Below are positions 25,004 through 36,900 of a stretch of DNA of 64,000 nucleotides, one piece after another. Within the stretch, counting starts at the first letter, position 1, and each line of letters opens with the position of its first letter. Position numbers and translations under genes: made by a program. Origin of the DNA: Odontesthes bonariensis (Eukaryota; Chordata; Actinopteri; Atheriniformes; Atherinopsidae); assembly GCF_027942865.1 (NCBI RefSeq), contig NC_134510.1, positions 17,167,209-17,231,208 of the forward strand, in the 5' to 3' direction. A model generated the notes under the pieces. The model was not told the DNA's origin. It made no database searches and saw only the letters and a list, made by a program, of their open reading frames with translations.

Positions 25004-27307
25004 ATGAACTTCACTGGTGGCTCCTTCATCAGCAGTGATAATGGGTAGGTGTTTTTTTGTTTTTTTTCACTTTACAAGTGCATATTTTTAAGTTCCAAAG
25101 TATCTGACATATGACCACAAATCCCTGATTTTATTAGCAGAGAGCGATGAAGGGGATGTAACCAAGTACTCCTGCTCATGTAGTGCATTTATGCGCAATT
25201 TTGATGTATTCTGACTTGAAATAGATTTCAATATGACTTTTAAGATGCTGATTTTGCAGTATGGATAGATTGAAAAACAACCAACAAAAACACTGTGGTA
25301 AAGATTCACTGCAGGCAAGGGTTAAGATTATTACATTGTAAAAACAAAAAACATACACAACATACTGTAACTGTTATGCACTCTTGTGCACTGTACACAT
25401 ATTTCTATTATGATCCATAGTTTTTTAAATTAAACGATTAAAGCTGTGAGGCGACTCAGTCTACTCAGTTACCCCTTCCTGCTTACTGGTACATCCACTT
25501 TGTAAATGGCACTTTACATCCTGTTTCTTCTGCTACTTACATATACAACTCACATTCAACATCGGTCATTAAGGTTTACACCCATCCCACCTCCACTGTT
25601 GTATTGTTGTGTTATATATAATAATTTTTAGAAACTCAATACACAAAGTCTCCTCGACATATTGTTCTCAGATATTTCACAGACTTTGGGGATATTTGTG
25701 GGTGAAATGTATCCTCAAATCGTAGGCTTAATCTCAAGTCACACATCCTGGTTTCCTGCTGAAACTTGTCCCTCTAAAGGTTAGAGTAAGAGTTCCTGCC
25801 TCAAAACTAATAATGGAACTGGCAGAGAGGGCTGTCCTAAAGCCAGTGACAGCTAAATAGCTCCAAACCTTTTCGCATGGTTTTTGATACTGATGATCAG
25901 AGTATGTTGTTGAATATGTTCCTTTCTATGTGATTTCAGGGGCATCTGGAGGAAGTCAGGATGTTTGCATCTTCATTTGTTAAACCTTGTTATCTTAATA
26001 TCAGATTTATTTCAGTATAAATAACTGCAGCTAGTGCTCACAGGAGAGATTCACTTTTAAAAACACAAATCTGTTTAACTGGAAGCTTCTAGTCTTTTAC
26101 TGTGGGATCTTTTTCATCTGTTTGATGAGCATCGACCGCTACTTGGCTGTAGTGCACGCTGTTTATGCTTTGAAAGCACGGATGCGTTTTTTCTTCCTCC
26201 TGGTGAAAAAGGTTTTAGTAATAGCACTCCCTACAAGTTTTTGTTTCTCTGTTTCTCACCAGCTTTACCACAGAGGCCTTTCCTGATAACACCACTGAGT
26301 ATTACTACGACTATCCTGACGAGGACTTTGGGAGGTGTGTGTATGCGCGACATGGGGCCCACTTTCTTCCATCCCTCTACGCCATTTTCTTCCTCCTGGG
26401 CCTCCTGGGTAACTCGCTGGTCATCTGGGTCATTGCCTGTGGGGTGCGACGCCGCAGCATGACTGACGTGTGCCTGTTAAACTTGGCCATTGCTGACCTT
26501 CTCTTAGTGTCTTCACTTCCCTTTCTCGCCCACCAAGCCCGGGATGAGTGGCTGTTTGGGGATACTATGTGCAAACTGGTCCTGGGCATTTATCATATTG
26601 TCTTCTACTGTGGGATCTTTTTCGTCTGTTTGATGAGCATCGACCGCTACTTGGCTATAGTGCACGCTGTTTATGCTTTGAAAGCACGAACACGGTCTTT
26701 TGGAATGATGGCGGCTGCTGTCACATGGGTGGCTGGATTTTTGGCTTCTTTTCCTGAAGTGATCTTCCTTAAGCAGCAGACAGGTGCCAATATGTCTCAG
26801 TACTGCTTCCCTGCATATCCCCAAGTTTCTAAGGACCACAATCACTTCTGGAGGGTCTTTGGCCTTTTGAAAATGAACATTGTGGGTCTGTTTGTCCCCC
26901 TTTTCATCATGACTTTCTGCTACTCACAGATCGTCTGGCGGCTGCTGTTCAGCCATTCATCCAAGAAACAGGCCATCCGTGTGATTTTTGTGGTGGTGGC
27001 TGTTTTTTTCTGCTGTTGGGTCCCGGACAATATCGCATCGTTCTTCAAAGTGCTGGACCTTCTGCAAATCTACACAGGATGCGAACGCAGCCAAGGCATC
27101 AGGCTGGCTTTACAAGTCACTGAAGCCATTGCCTATTCTCACAGCTGCCTCAACCCCATCCTGTACGTGTTTGTCGGGGAGAAGTTCAGGAGACAGCTGC
27201 TGAGGTTGATAAACAGAACTTCCCGCAGACTATCAGGTGATCAAAGTGTACATACCTCAGGACATGATCGCTGCATCAGTGTACTCGCAAACCACCAGCA
27301 TGGATGA
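25004..27307 (+). CDS. CCR1/2/3/5-like receptor, copy A, altered C-terminus
   Basis: Predicted join: 25004-25044 and 26263-27307, giving 361 residues. Exon 1 encodes [13 protein letters not shown] plus two bases (donor GTAGGT). Exon 2 continues [26 protein letters not shown], an acidic Tyr-rich N-terminus with one glycosylation sequon. The body has [35 protein letters not shown] and NPILYVF. It is about 98% identical to copy B at protein level up to residue 330 or so. Two defects: TM6 reads CCWVPDN where copy B and the family have PYN, and near 27230 the sequence AGACTATCAGG replaces copy B's AGACTGTGTCAGG. That 2-base loss shifts the frame and replaces the Ser/Thr-containing tail that ends ERSTGV by an unrelated 20-odd residues ending NHQHG. 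It may be a decaying gene or a receptor with altered desensitisation. Confidence 0.8.
26093..26186 (+). pseudogene. Orphan receptor fragment (TM3-IL2) in the intron of copy A
   Basis: This stretch reads [23 protein letters not shown]-type coding sequence and then YALKAR. It matches 26603-26694 of the downstream exon with only a few changes, then breaks off into unrelated sequence. It has no splice context and lacks the rest of the receptor. It looks like a partial duplication or conversion tract in the first intron, about 75 bases before exon 2. Confidence 0.8.
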
Positions 27308-28972
27308 GAGGAGCACTGGTGTGTAAAATGGGCTTATGGAGGATGCTGTTCTTGATGTCTTTGTGGACTCCGTCAAAATGAAGACATTTAGTCTCATTCT
27401 GGCCAGTCTTGGTTGATTTAGGTTAAAGATCACAGTGGGGTAAGTTTAGGTTTTTGTACTGGGTTAAGGGAATTGAAGTGATGTTCATGTACATAATGTA
27501 GCAGTTTCAGAGTCCCACTGCCTTGTTTTGTACCTCATGTCTTATATTTTTTATACTTCATTAAGTTGCAAGCAGCCCAGGCAGAGCCAGAAAATCAACA
27601 TTAAGCATATGTCACAGTCGTCTCTGAGCATTTGAACATGTCAAATTGCATTTTCACTCACAATCTATACATTGGATTTCTGTGTGTACATGCCCACATG
27701 CACACACAAAAAACACAAGCATATATAGCCCACCTAAGCCTATATTTTAAGATTGTGGATGAGTTGAATAGATAAATTCTTCAATTAATTAATAACTGTG
27801 CCCATAGATAACTGTATAGTTTGACATTGTGGATGACTAAAATAAATAAAGAAATGTTTTTTTGAATTAATACAAATGTATAAATAATTAAATCAATAAA
27901 TATACCCATTACTGTTACTTCACATCATCCAGCTGAGCGAGTTTGTTCAATTATGGGTCATGTGCCCCACTAAATAGGTTGCGGTGAGCCTGTGATGTTG
28001 TTGGAGTGTGCAGTAGGCCATGAATGTGCATTAACCACCAACTATTTGAACTTAGAATTATTTGGTGATCAAATCAGAACAGAATTTCGCTCAACGCCCT
28101 TATTCATTTTCAATTTTTAGAGAAAGTGTAACAAAGAAATGTCACACACCAGCTGTTATATCTTTTACCCTTATTATATCAACCAATATGGCCACCTTCA
28201 TCTAAATAATTGGCATAAGACTACCATCCATGGAGTCTGTCAGTTGCTTGGTCTGGTTATGATGAACTTTCTCTGATGCAGCAACCACAGCCTCCCGAAT
28301 ACTGCTGTTGTCCTCCCTTACTGTACATCTGACAAGTTGTCAGTGGGATTTAAGTCGGGTAAAGAAGTTGGCCAGATCATTATCTGATCGTCTCTGAGGC
28401 CTTTACTGGCTGGTGGAGTGCGGGAAATGTATGTGATGAGGCACTGTCCTGCAGAAAGATCCAGAACAGTCTTGAGTCGGTTTGCAAATTTATCATTGAA
28501 AATAATCTTTTGATATGTTCTTGGACAGGACATTCTCTTTGTTTATTTGAACACGGAAAATGAACAATAATAGGGGTACAGTCTCATGGCATTTTGCAAA
28601 ACTTTCAAAACAGAAGGACTTCCCAGTTTCAACAGGTGAAAAAAATCATTAGATTCTGCGGGTGTAGTTGAATCCAGGACACCTTCATTTGTTTCCTGTC
28701 CTCTGAGCTCATAGCTATTTTTGAATATCTCTAAATTTAGCTTCTCACACTTATTTTTTGCTCATTGTTTTCTAATGTTTAGGCCTCTAAACTATTTGGT
28801 AAGATTTGAAATAAAAAATGACTCGTTGAGGGTGGAAAAACATCTTAAAACAGAACCTCTCCAAAGGTCTTCTGTATGTTGGAGATCTTTGAGATGGGAG
28901 GTCCTGCCCCATTTGCTAAAGACCCAAACATGGCATGAAAGAAAATTCCAAATTATACCTTTTAAGGTCCTG
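27308..28972. other. 3' flank of copy A and intergenic DNA
   Basis: Positions 27308-27710 are the 3' untranslated region shared with copy B. The rest is A/T-rich. A weak transposase-like frame (minus, 28318-28533) is listed separately. No other gene is seen. Confidence 0.5.
28318..28533 (-). pseudogene. Possible Tc1/mariner-type transposase remnant
   Basis: A 71-codon frame contains WPTSLPDLNPTDNLSDV, which resembles the SPDLNPIENLWDV motif near the third catalytic acid of Tc1-like DDE transposases. There are stops on both sides and no other domain is visible. Weak support, based on one motif. Confidence 0.35.
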
Positions 28973-28976
28973 TTAA

Positions 28977-29473
28977 AGCTGCAGTCTGCAACTCTTTTTC
29001 AAGCATAATGCCTGGAACTCTCCGGGGATTCTGAAAGTAGTACATTAAATACCCCAATACAAAAAAAAATGAGTTCTCTAGGTCCCCTATATGTCCCGCT
29101 AGGTCCCTCCAAAGCCAGCAGGTTTGTTTACAAAATTGCAGACCGGACCGGTAAAAGGTAACCAATCAGGTTACAAGCTGGGCTCTGCTGCCTGTCAATC
29201 ACCGATTGTGCACGCGCGATACAAGGTAGGCTCGTCCCCACGCTCATCTGGCGTGCACGTCTACGTGCACGAGTTCTCATGTGTTTTGAAGGGGCGGGAC
29301 AGGAAGTTGAATAACTTTTTATTTTTCGGTTAAAAAATAAGCATTTCTTGCATTTTGCGACTACGGAGGTCACCGTTTTCAACTTCAAGCGTTCTGATAG
29401 ATCATGTAAACTCTTAAAATGCCAAAAATTAGGACTTTACGTATGACAACAACAAATCTTGCAGACTGCAGCT
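28977..29473. mobile_element. TTAA-flanked inverted-repeat element, copy 1 (497 bp)
   Basis: Ends are AGCTGCAGTCTGCAA and TTGCAGACTGCAGCT, perfect inverted repeats, with TTAA on both sides (28973-28976, 29474-29477). TTAA duplication is the hallmark of piggyBac-type transposition. There is no transposase frame, so it is a MITE. A longer copy lies inverted at 34939-35905. Confidence 0.75.
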
Positions 29474-30941
29474 TTAAGGATCACAGAGAGAAAAATACAA
29501 TGAAAATTCTCATGTCAGATCATCCTCATGTCTATCTATCATGTATATCTATATCTATCTAAGTAAAATGTAGGCATGGAAGATTTTGCAGTATTGAAAA
29601 TGTATTATTCTTATTCTCGCATTAAAGTTTCACGCAATGCAAAACATAGGCAAGTTACCAAAATTGTACAACTTTAAAACTTTATAGTTTTTGTGAAGCT
29701 ACTACATTTTGAGTTGTGGACCTCGTTATCACCCTCTGTCTTTAGACTGCATTGCAGCAGCTCATACTGGCACTGCTCCTTCATCGGTGATATGGCACAG
29801 GTACATCAATTTGTTCCAGCAATAGTTACTTTCATTTCAATTGTCCATAAAACTTTAATTTTGCGACTTGCAACTTGCGAATTTGATTCAGTTGTTATAT
29901 TTAGGTCTCTTTTTTCTTTTTTTTTTGCTACATCGCTGAACACTTGATGCCTTTTACTTTTAGGTATTCAAGGTACTTAACTGAATTGGACTCAATTTAT
30001 TTGATTTAATTCAGCAATTATACAAATGTGTGTGTTTGTGTGTGTGCTCATGTTTTTCTGTACTTGTGGGGATGAAATGGTAAATCTGCACATTTAAGGG
30101 TTTTTCTGAGAGTCAACACCTGGTTTATATGATTGGTTGGAGTTGGGTTAACATTCTGGTTATGCATTCAGTAGTGATGGTTAGGGAATGCACTGTATCG
30201 ATGACTGAACCCTATGAAGATCAAAAGACTGCGATGCGTCGGTCTGTGTGGTACGGTGCATTTTAAAGGTGTGAAGGGAAGGATATTTGCAAACCTTTCA
30301 GTCACAGAATCATTTTCATCCCGTCATTCTTTGCAGCTCATTGACAAGTGTGATGTAGTAAGTCCCTGTGTTAATGCAACAACAATCCATCCAACCCGTG
30401 AATGTTTGGTCGTCCGGCTCCACAGTTCAAACACTGACTCTATCAAAATGTTTGATACAGATGTGTGAAATGTAATAGTCTCATTATAGCTTGAGCTTTA
30501 CATGTCAGATGTTTACCCCAGTCAGAGAAAGAAGTTAACTTCCTTTGAGATGTGCTGTTTTGAAACAACTTTCAAAGGTACTGCATTATAGACTGTTTCA
30601 GTGGTATCACTTCTCTTGTGCAAAAAAAACTCTGCACACAGAGCTCTGCAAGCCTCCAACGCTGCAGATCTGGTCAAATACAAACCTTGCATGTTTCTAA
30701 GCTTGCATATGTGGACTTGTGGTTCTGTATCCGCAAGTGTTATGGGTCTATGTTTGAAAGTTTCAAAAGCCTTCTCAGGAAGTAACTAACCAACCACTCG
30801 GGCACCTTGGTTTGGGGAGGGGAGATTACTTAAAAGGGGTGACTAAACCATTTCACACTGTGTTAGGTGTGTGATCATATCAGACGCAGGGCTGATAACA
30901 TTTTAAATTAGTTTCTCTGTCTCAGCATCTCATAAACCAGA

Positions 30942-33900
30942 ATGAACTTCACTGGTGGCTCCTTCATCAGCAGTGATAATGGGTAGGTGTTTTTTTTTTT
31001 TTTTCACTTTACAAGTGCATATTTTTAAGTTCCAAAGTATCTGACATATGACTGCAAAACCCTGCTTTTTATAGCGGAGGGCAATGAAGGGGATGTAAAC
31101 CAAGTACTCCTGCTCATGTAGTGCATTTATGCGCAATTTTGATGTATTCTGACTTGAGTATTTCCATTTTATGCCATTATATACATCTACTTAACTAAAT
31201 GTATGTATTTCAAAATTACTTTTAAGATGCTGACTTTGCCCCATGGCTAATGTAACGACTCTAAAAAATAAGGAACAAAACAAAAACACAGTGGTAAAGA
31301 TTGAATAGGCAAGCAATTTTATTTGTAGAGCACAATTCGTACACAGGGCAATTCAAAATGCTTTACAGCTACATAAAATCACAAGAAGGCAATAAAATCA
31401 TTCCAAAAAAACATAAAAGATAATCATTAATTAATTAACTTAAAAGTGAAGAGTGCAGATAAAATACTTTCATTTGTCATATGCACAGCTAAATAGAACT
31501 GTTTTCAGCCTGGATTTAAACATTGTCAGAGTTGAGGCCTGTCTCACATCTTCTGGAAGACTGTTCCAGATTTTAGGAGCATAAAACTGAAACGCAGCCT
31601 CACCTTGTTTAGTCCTGACTCTGGGCACCAGCAGGAGACCCCTCCCTGAGGTTCTCAGAGCCCGAGTTGGTTCATATGGCTCTAACATGTCAGAGATGTA
31701 CTTTGGTGCTTGACCGTGAAGAGACTTGTACACAAGCAGAGCTGATTTAAAGTCTATTCTCTGAGCGACAGGAAGCCAGTGCAGAGACCTGAGCACTGGA
31801 CTAATATGGTCGTATTTCCTGGTTCTAGTCAGGACTCGAGCAGCAGCGTTCTGGATGTACTGCAGCTGTCTTACAGCCCGTTTAGAGAGCCCAGTGAGAA
31901 GGCCGTTACAGTAGTCTAACCTGCTGGAGACAAACACATGGATCAGTCTTTCTAAGTCTGGTTTAGACACTATTCCTTTGATTCTGGCAATGTTTTTCAG
32001 ATGGTAAAAAGCTGCTGATGTTATCGATTTAATGTGGCTGTTAAAGTTCAGGTCTGAGTCCAATATTACCCTGAGATTTCTAACTTGAGTATTAGGTTTT
32101 AGAGAGAGAGACTCAAGGTGACTGATAACACTTTGTCTTTGTTTCTGTGGGCCACAGACAATGATTTCAGTTTTGTCTGAGTTTAGCTGGAGAAAATTGT
32201 TTTGCATCCACACACTGATCTGTGCGATGCAGTGACACAGTGTATCTCCAGGCCCGTGGCTTACAGCAGCTACAAAACAATGATGTCACTTATAGAATAT
32301 GGGTCAGTGGAACTTTTGTTTCCCTTTTTCTCATGCAGAATACTGTACTGATAGAATACTCGCTTTGCTCAATTGGTACGTTGACTGAAAGATCTGGGAA
32401 ATTTCTTCACTGCCTATGGTTTTCAGACTGTAAAACACATTGTAAAACAAATCAAAACACTCACAACATACTGCAAATGTTGTACACATATGTTTATTAC
32501 GGTATGAAGATCGATAGGTTTTGAAATGAAATGACTGGCAACTGTGATGCAAAGTGTAGTTACGCTACAATCTGCCTAAGGAAAACATAGGCATGGAACA
32601 TTGTTGCAGCGCTGAAAATGTGTTATTCTCACAATTATTGATCATGCATGAAAGTTTCACATAACATAGGCACGTTGCTAAAATTTGAAAATTCTATCAT
32701 TGTTACTGTGAGGTAAGCAATTAGTCGAGCCATTGCAAGAGACTCGGTCCTTGTTTGATGTTTAATAAAACAATTCAGGTAAAAGAACTCAGCTGATTGG
32801 GTCAGTAAGCAATAGGGAAGGGGGCTATTTAAAGTTAAATTTGCTGTATTTGCACAGGGCCCTGGGATTTAGTGCACAGTGGGCTCATCTCGTGCTTGAC
32901 GTTCTGTGTTTTATCTGTTACGGATCAATACCACATTTCGTCCCTGAAATTGAACATGATATCCTAGTTAGTCAATCAGCTGTGAAGTGAGCCATCCGAG
33001 AGCACTGAGCATCACAGCAGCTTTTAACAGAGAGAGTGTTCACAATAGTCCAATTTCCCGGCTGAAATTGTGCAGAAACAGCAGTCGATGTCATAGATTT
33101 GCAGAGTAAAAAGCCAGAGGCACGAGGAAAGCAAACAAAGCTCACAAGAATTGTCCCCACACAACTACCTGTACGTTAAACACACAAAATACTCCTATTT
33201 GATTTGTCACCCAGTCTTGTACATTTTGTAAATGTGTTGAAATTCCTACAGCTAGGCGTGATGCATAAAGCTTAAATAAAACAAACAGAATTTATATGTG
33301 TGGCCGTGTAGCATGGAGAAAGGAAGATTATTTTTCAGTAGACTTATAAATTTAGCAGCTGTACTTCGAGTACTTTAAAGCAATACAATGTAACTTCTCA
33401 AAAAGCCCATTATGGAGCTCCCCCTACAGGCTTGGAGGTAATGTATGATTACACTGTCGTAAGTACAACACCCTTTCGCTTTCACGTTTCACAGGCCTCT
33501 CAAGTTTTCAAGTTTGCTTGGAGTGAGATTAAGGCGGGGCAGGGGCCGGGCCGTGTGCGCGGCGGGGTTTCTTTCGGTTTTTTTTTTGGGGCGGGGGGGG
33601 GGAGGGGGGGCTGGGGCTGGTCCCTTGCAGTATCCCATCGCCATAAACTAGCTACTTAAGGAACAAAGAAATTGTTTTATTTATACCAAAATCACAAATC
33701 TTCACTTTTACACTAAATTCTGCTATATTTTAAAAGAAATTGTTTAAGGTATGCAAAGTCTTAACAAACAAAAAAATATATGCGTTGTTGTAAGTGTTTG
33801 TGGCAGATTTTGATGCTTGATGACTGATATTGGGGGCTCCCATTTAAAGCACTGTGGCTCAATGTCAGCCATTTTCACAGTCATGATGGATGACAGAGTT

Positions 33901-36900
33901 CCATTCAGAGCCAACGTGTTCCTGGTCTTGGTTTTATTGAGCCCCACCATGGAAAAAACCCTCTCTGCATCAGCATTTCAGTGTGGCAGAACTAATACCA
34001 GTTTGGCAATTGTAGATAGCCTTGGGAATCTGCTCATACCAGTCACCTTTGAAAAAAATTAACCACGGAAGCCTAATTACACTCCTACATATTTTTCATT
34101 TTTCATTAAGTTGCTCATGTCAAAGGGTGTGTGCTGAATATTTAGGTCTACTACTCAAACGAACACTTTAATCGGCAAGTATTGGTCTTTTACAAAGAGT
34201 AGGAAAACTATAGTAACTAATAAAAGATTCAAATAAATAAAGATATGACCTGCTCATGATCCTGACGGTTCTCTTCCACCTCCAGCTCGTCTACAACTTC
34301 TGCACGCGTGCTTGCAGCTGAAAGCTATTTCAGACCTCACCCGGCAACAAGAAATTCTGTTTTCTGATTGGCTGAGAAATTCTATTTTGTGATTTACCGA
34401 TGGGTTGCTAAATCAAGACAGCTGTACTGGAGCTATAGTTCTGAGCTGTACGAGCGCACAGTAACCTGCCATTGACTCGTTTATAGTATAGGCCATTAGA
34501 ATTTCTGTGCGACGAAGTTGATCATTTCTCAGCGTGAGAAATGGCATGTGTGGCGTGTGAGCGTGTGAACTTGTTGAAATGCGTGTGTCTCACGCTCATT
34601 GCGTGAGACTTGAGAGCCCTGCCGTTTCACGTTTGTTGACGAACCGGCGAGGAGTCAGAAGGTGCAAGCTATGTCGACCGAGAAGGTAAGAGTAACAAAT
34701 GTACGGGAGCGTGAGAGGGGTCTATTTGTTTTTGCGGTAGGTGTGCCAGAAAGCAAGTCGAAGTACTTCCGCTCAGCTCCCGGGCCGGTCCAGCAAAGTT
34801 ACATAGCGCAGTTTTTCCAACTCAGACCCCCGAAGGGCATAGGAGACAGGCCAGTCGTAATATTAAAACTCATTCTAGCCGCACAATTTTTTTCAAGCTG
34901 TTATTTTAAGGTAGAAATGTTACATAGTATTGCTTTAAAGCTGCAGTCTGCAAGATTTGTTGTTGTCATACGTAAAGTTCTAATTTTTGGCATTTTAAGA
35001 GTTTACATGATCTATCAGAACGCTTGAAGTTGAAAACGGTGACCTCCGTAGTCGCAAAATGCAAGAAATGCTTATTTTTTAACCGAAAAATAAAAAGTTA
35101 TTCAACTTCCTGTCCCGCCCCTTCAAAACACATGAGAACTCGTGCACGTAGACGTGCACGCCAGATGCGCCTACACGACTCCTCATTCATCAACTCACCT
35201 GTCATTTGCGATCATGGAAGACACAGTAAGTAGACTAGCCCGTAATCTTCTTCTTCTTTTGAATTTGACTGGCGGGTTAGACGCCAACTGGCGTATTACC
35301 GCCACCTACAGGATGATCAGGATCACTACTGATGCGTCAGTCTCTTAAATTCTGGCATAGAGGCCAGAGGATTTTAAGAACTTCACTAAACTGGAGGTAA
35401 CTTTATAGTCCTTCAGTTGCAACAGAACGGGGATGGAGACAGTGGCAACACCAAGATCGAACAATTCAGTAAAAAGTATACGCCTAAACATTCTATAATT
35501 CACACAAAACTGTCTCGGGTACTCTGCACACGTCACAGAGTCCATCTCTGTGTTTATGAATCAAGTGTAAATTAGAATTCAGGGCGCAATGCCCTAGACT
35601 AGCCCGTAATGAAGTTCAATAGTCCAGATAAATAAGCGTGGGGACGAGCCTACCTTGTATCGCGCGTGCACAATCGGTGATTGACAGGCAACAGAGCCCA
35701 GCTCGTAAACCTGATTGGTTACCTTTTACCGGTCCGGTCTGCAATTTTGTTAACAAACCTTCTGGCTTTGGAGGGACCTAGCGGGACATATAGGGGACCT
35801 AGAGAACTCTTTTTTTTTTTTGTATTGGGGTATTTAATGTACTACTTTCAGAATCCCCGGACAGTTCCAGGCATTATGCTTGAAAAAGAGTTGCAGACTG
35901 CAGCTTTAAAGGGAGTTTACAGGGTGGGTGCGGAAAAATGAGGAAAAGACCCGAGTCTTCCTCATTTTTGTGCAAGCTAATGACAGTGACCAGCACAACC
36001 ATGACCATGACTGTCTCCAGTTTGAGTTTATCTGAAATAGGGTAAGGCTGAAAGAGCCAGAAACACGTCCTTCGCTGTTGTTGTTTTGCTATTTATCAGG
36101 CTGTCATAAAGCCTTAGCTTGAGCTAACTTTCGAGTTACGACTGTTTTGTTATTTATTTATGTTTTTATTCGGGTAAGAGCTGTCATATTCAGCTTCGTT
36201 GTATTTTGGCCACAGTTTATCAGTGGATTTTTACGATTCCTGACACGGTTTTCCTGCTGTTAGCTGTGGAATGTTGTCATAGCCCAAAAAATACGAAGCC
36301 GAATTTCATGAAATTTGGTTGAGATCGAGGTTCCGCATTGTCAAAGGAAGAAGTCTAGCGGTCCTGCGGGGCTCTATTACTTAATTTGAATCTGAAATAG
36401 GGTAAATACAGAAGATGAGCTTTCGTGTGCCCCCCTTTTCAACTGCCAACTACTGCTAGCTGGTTTTTGTAGTGCATCTGTCAGCAGCTAAAACAGATGC
36501 CTTTCTCTATTATTTTCTTTGCTTTGCTTTATGTGCATTACAGCAACCGACACATTCAAGAGTAAATTCAGGACTTCAATACACAAAACTTTCTCAACAT
36601 ACCCTTCTCGAACATTTTACAGACTTAAAATAAATGTGTCGGCCCGTCTTGTTGATCTGATTAATCACGGATCCTGAAACTTTTCAGTGTGGAAGGTTTT
36701 ATGAATGGCACTCCCTACAAGTTCAACTTAAATGCATGGTTGTATTCAAGTCATTGTAAATTCTAAAAACAACAAACAAACAAACAAAAGACTAAAAGAA
36801 AAAAAAAAATCAATTATAAGAACTTATCATTTGCTTTTCTTCCTCTGTTTCTCACCAGCTTTACCACAGAGGCCTTTCCTGTTAACAGCACCAGCTTTAC

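Larger units (their letters stand above)
23790..27710 (+). repeat. Tandem duplication unit A (receptor copy A)
   Basis: Homologous to unit B starting near 29664. Matching landmarks include the start TACAACTTTAAAACTTTA, the upstream segment 24050-25100, both exons, and the 3' flank to about 27710. The shared upstream block and exons are nearly identical. The intron differs by insertions and deletions. Confidence 0.8.

Noticed and set aside
34660-35027. 121-codon plus-strand frame starting near ATGTCGACCGAGAAGG
   Set aside because: It runs across the junction of two transposable elements and has no recognisable domain.
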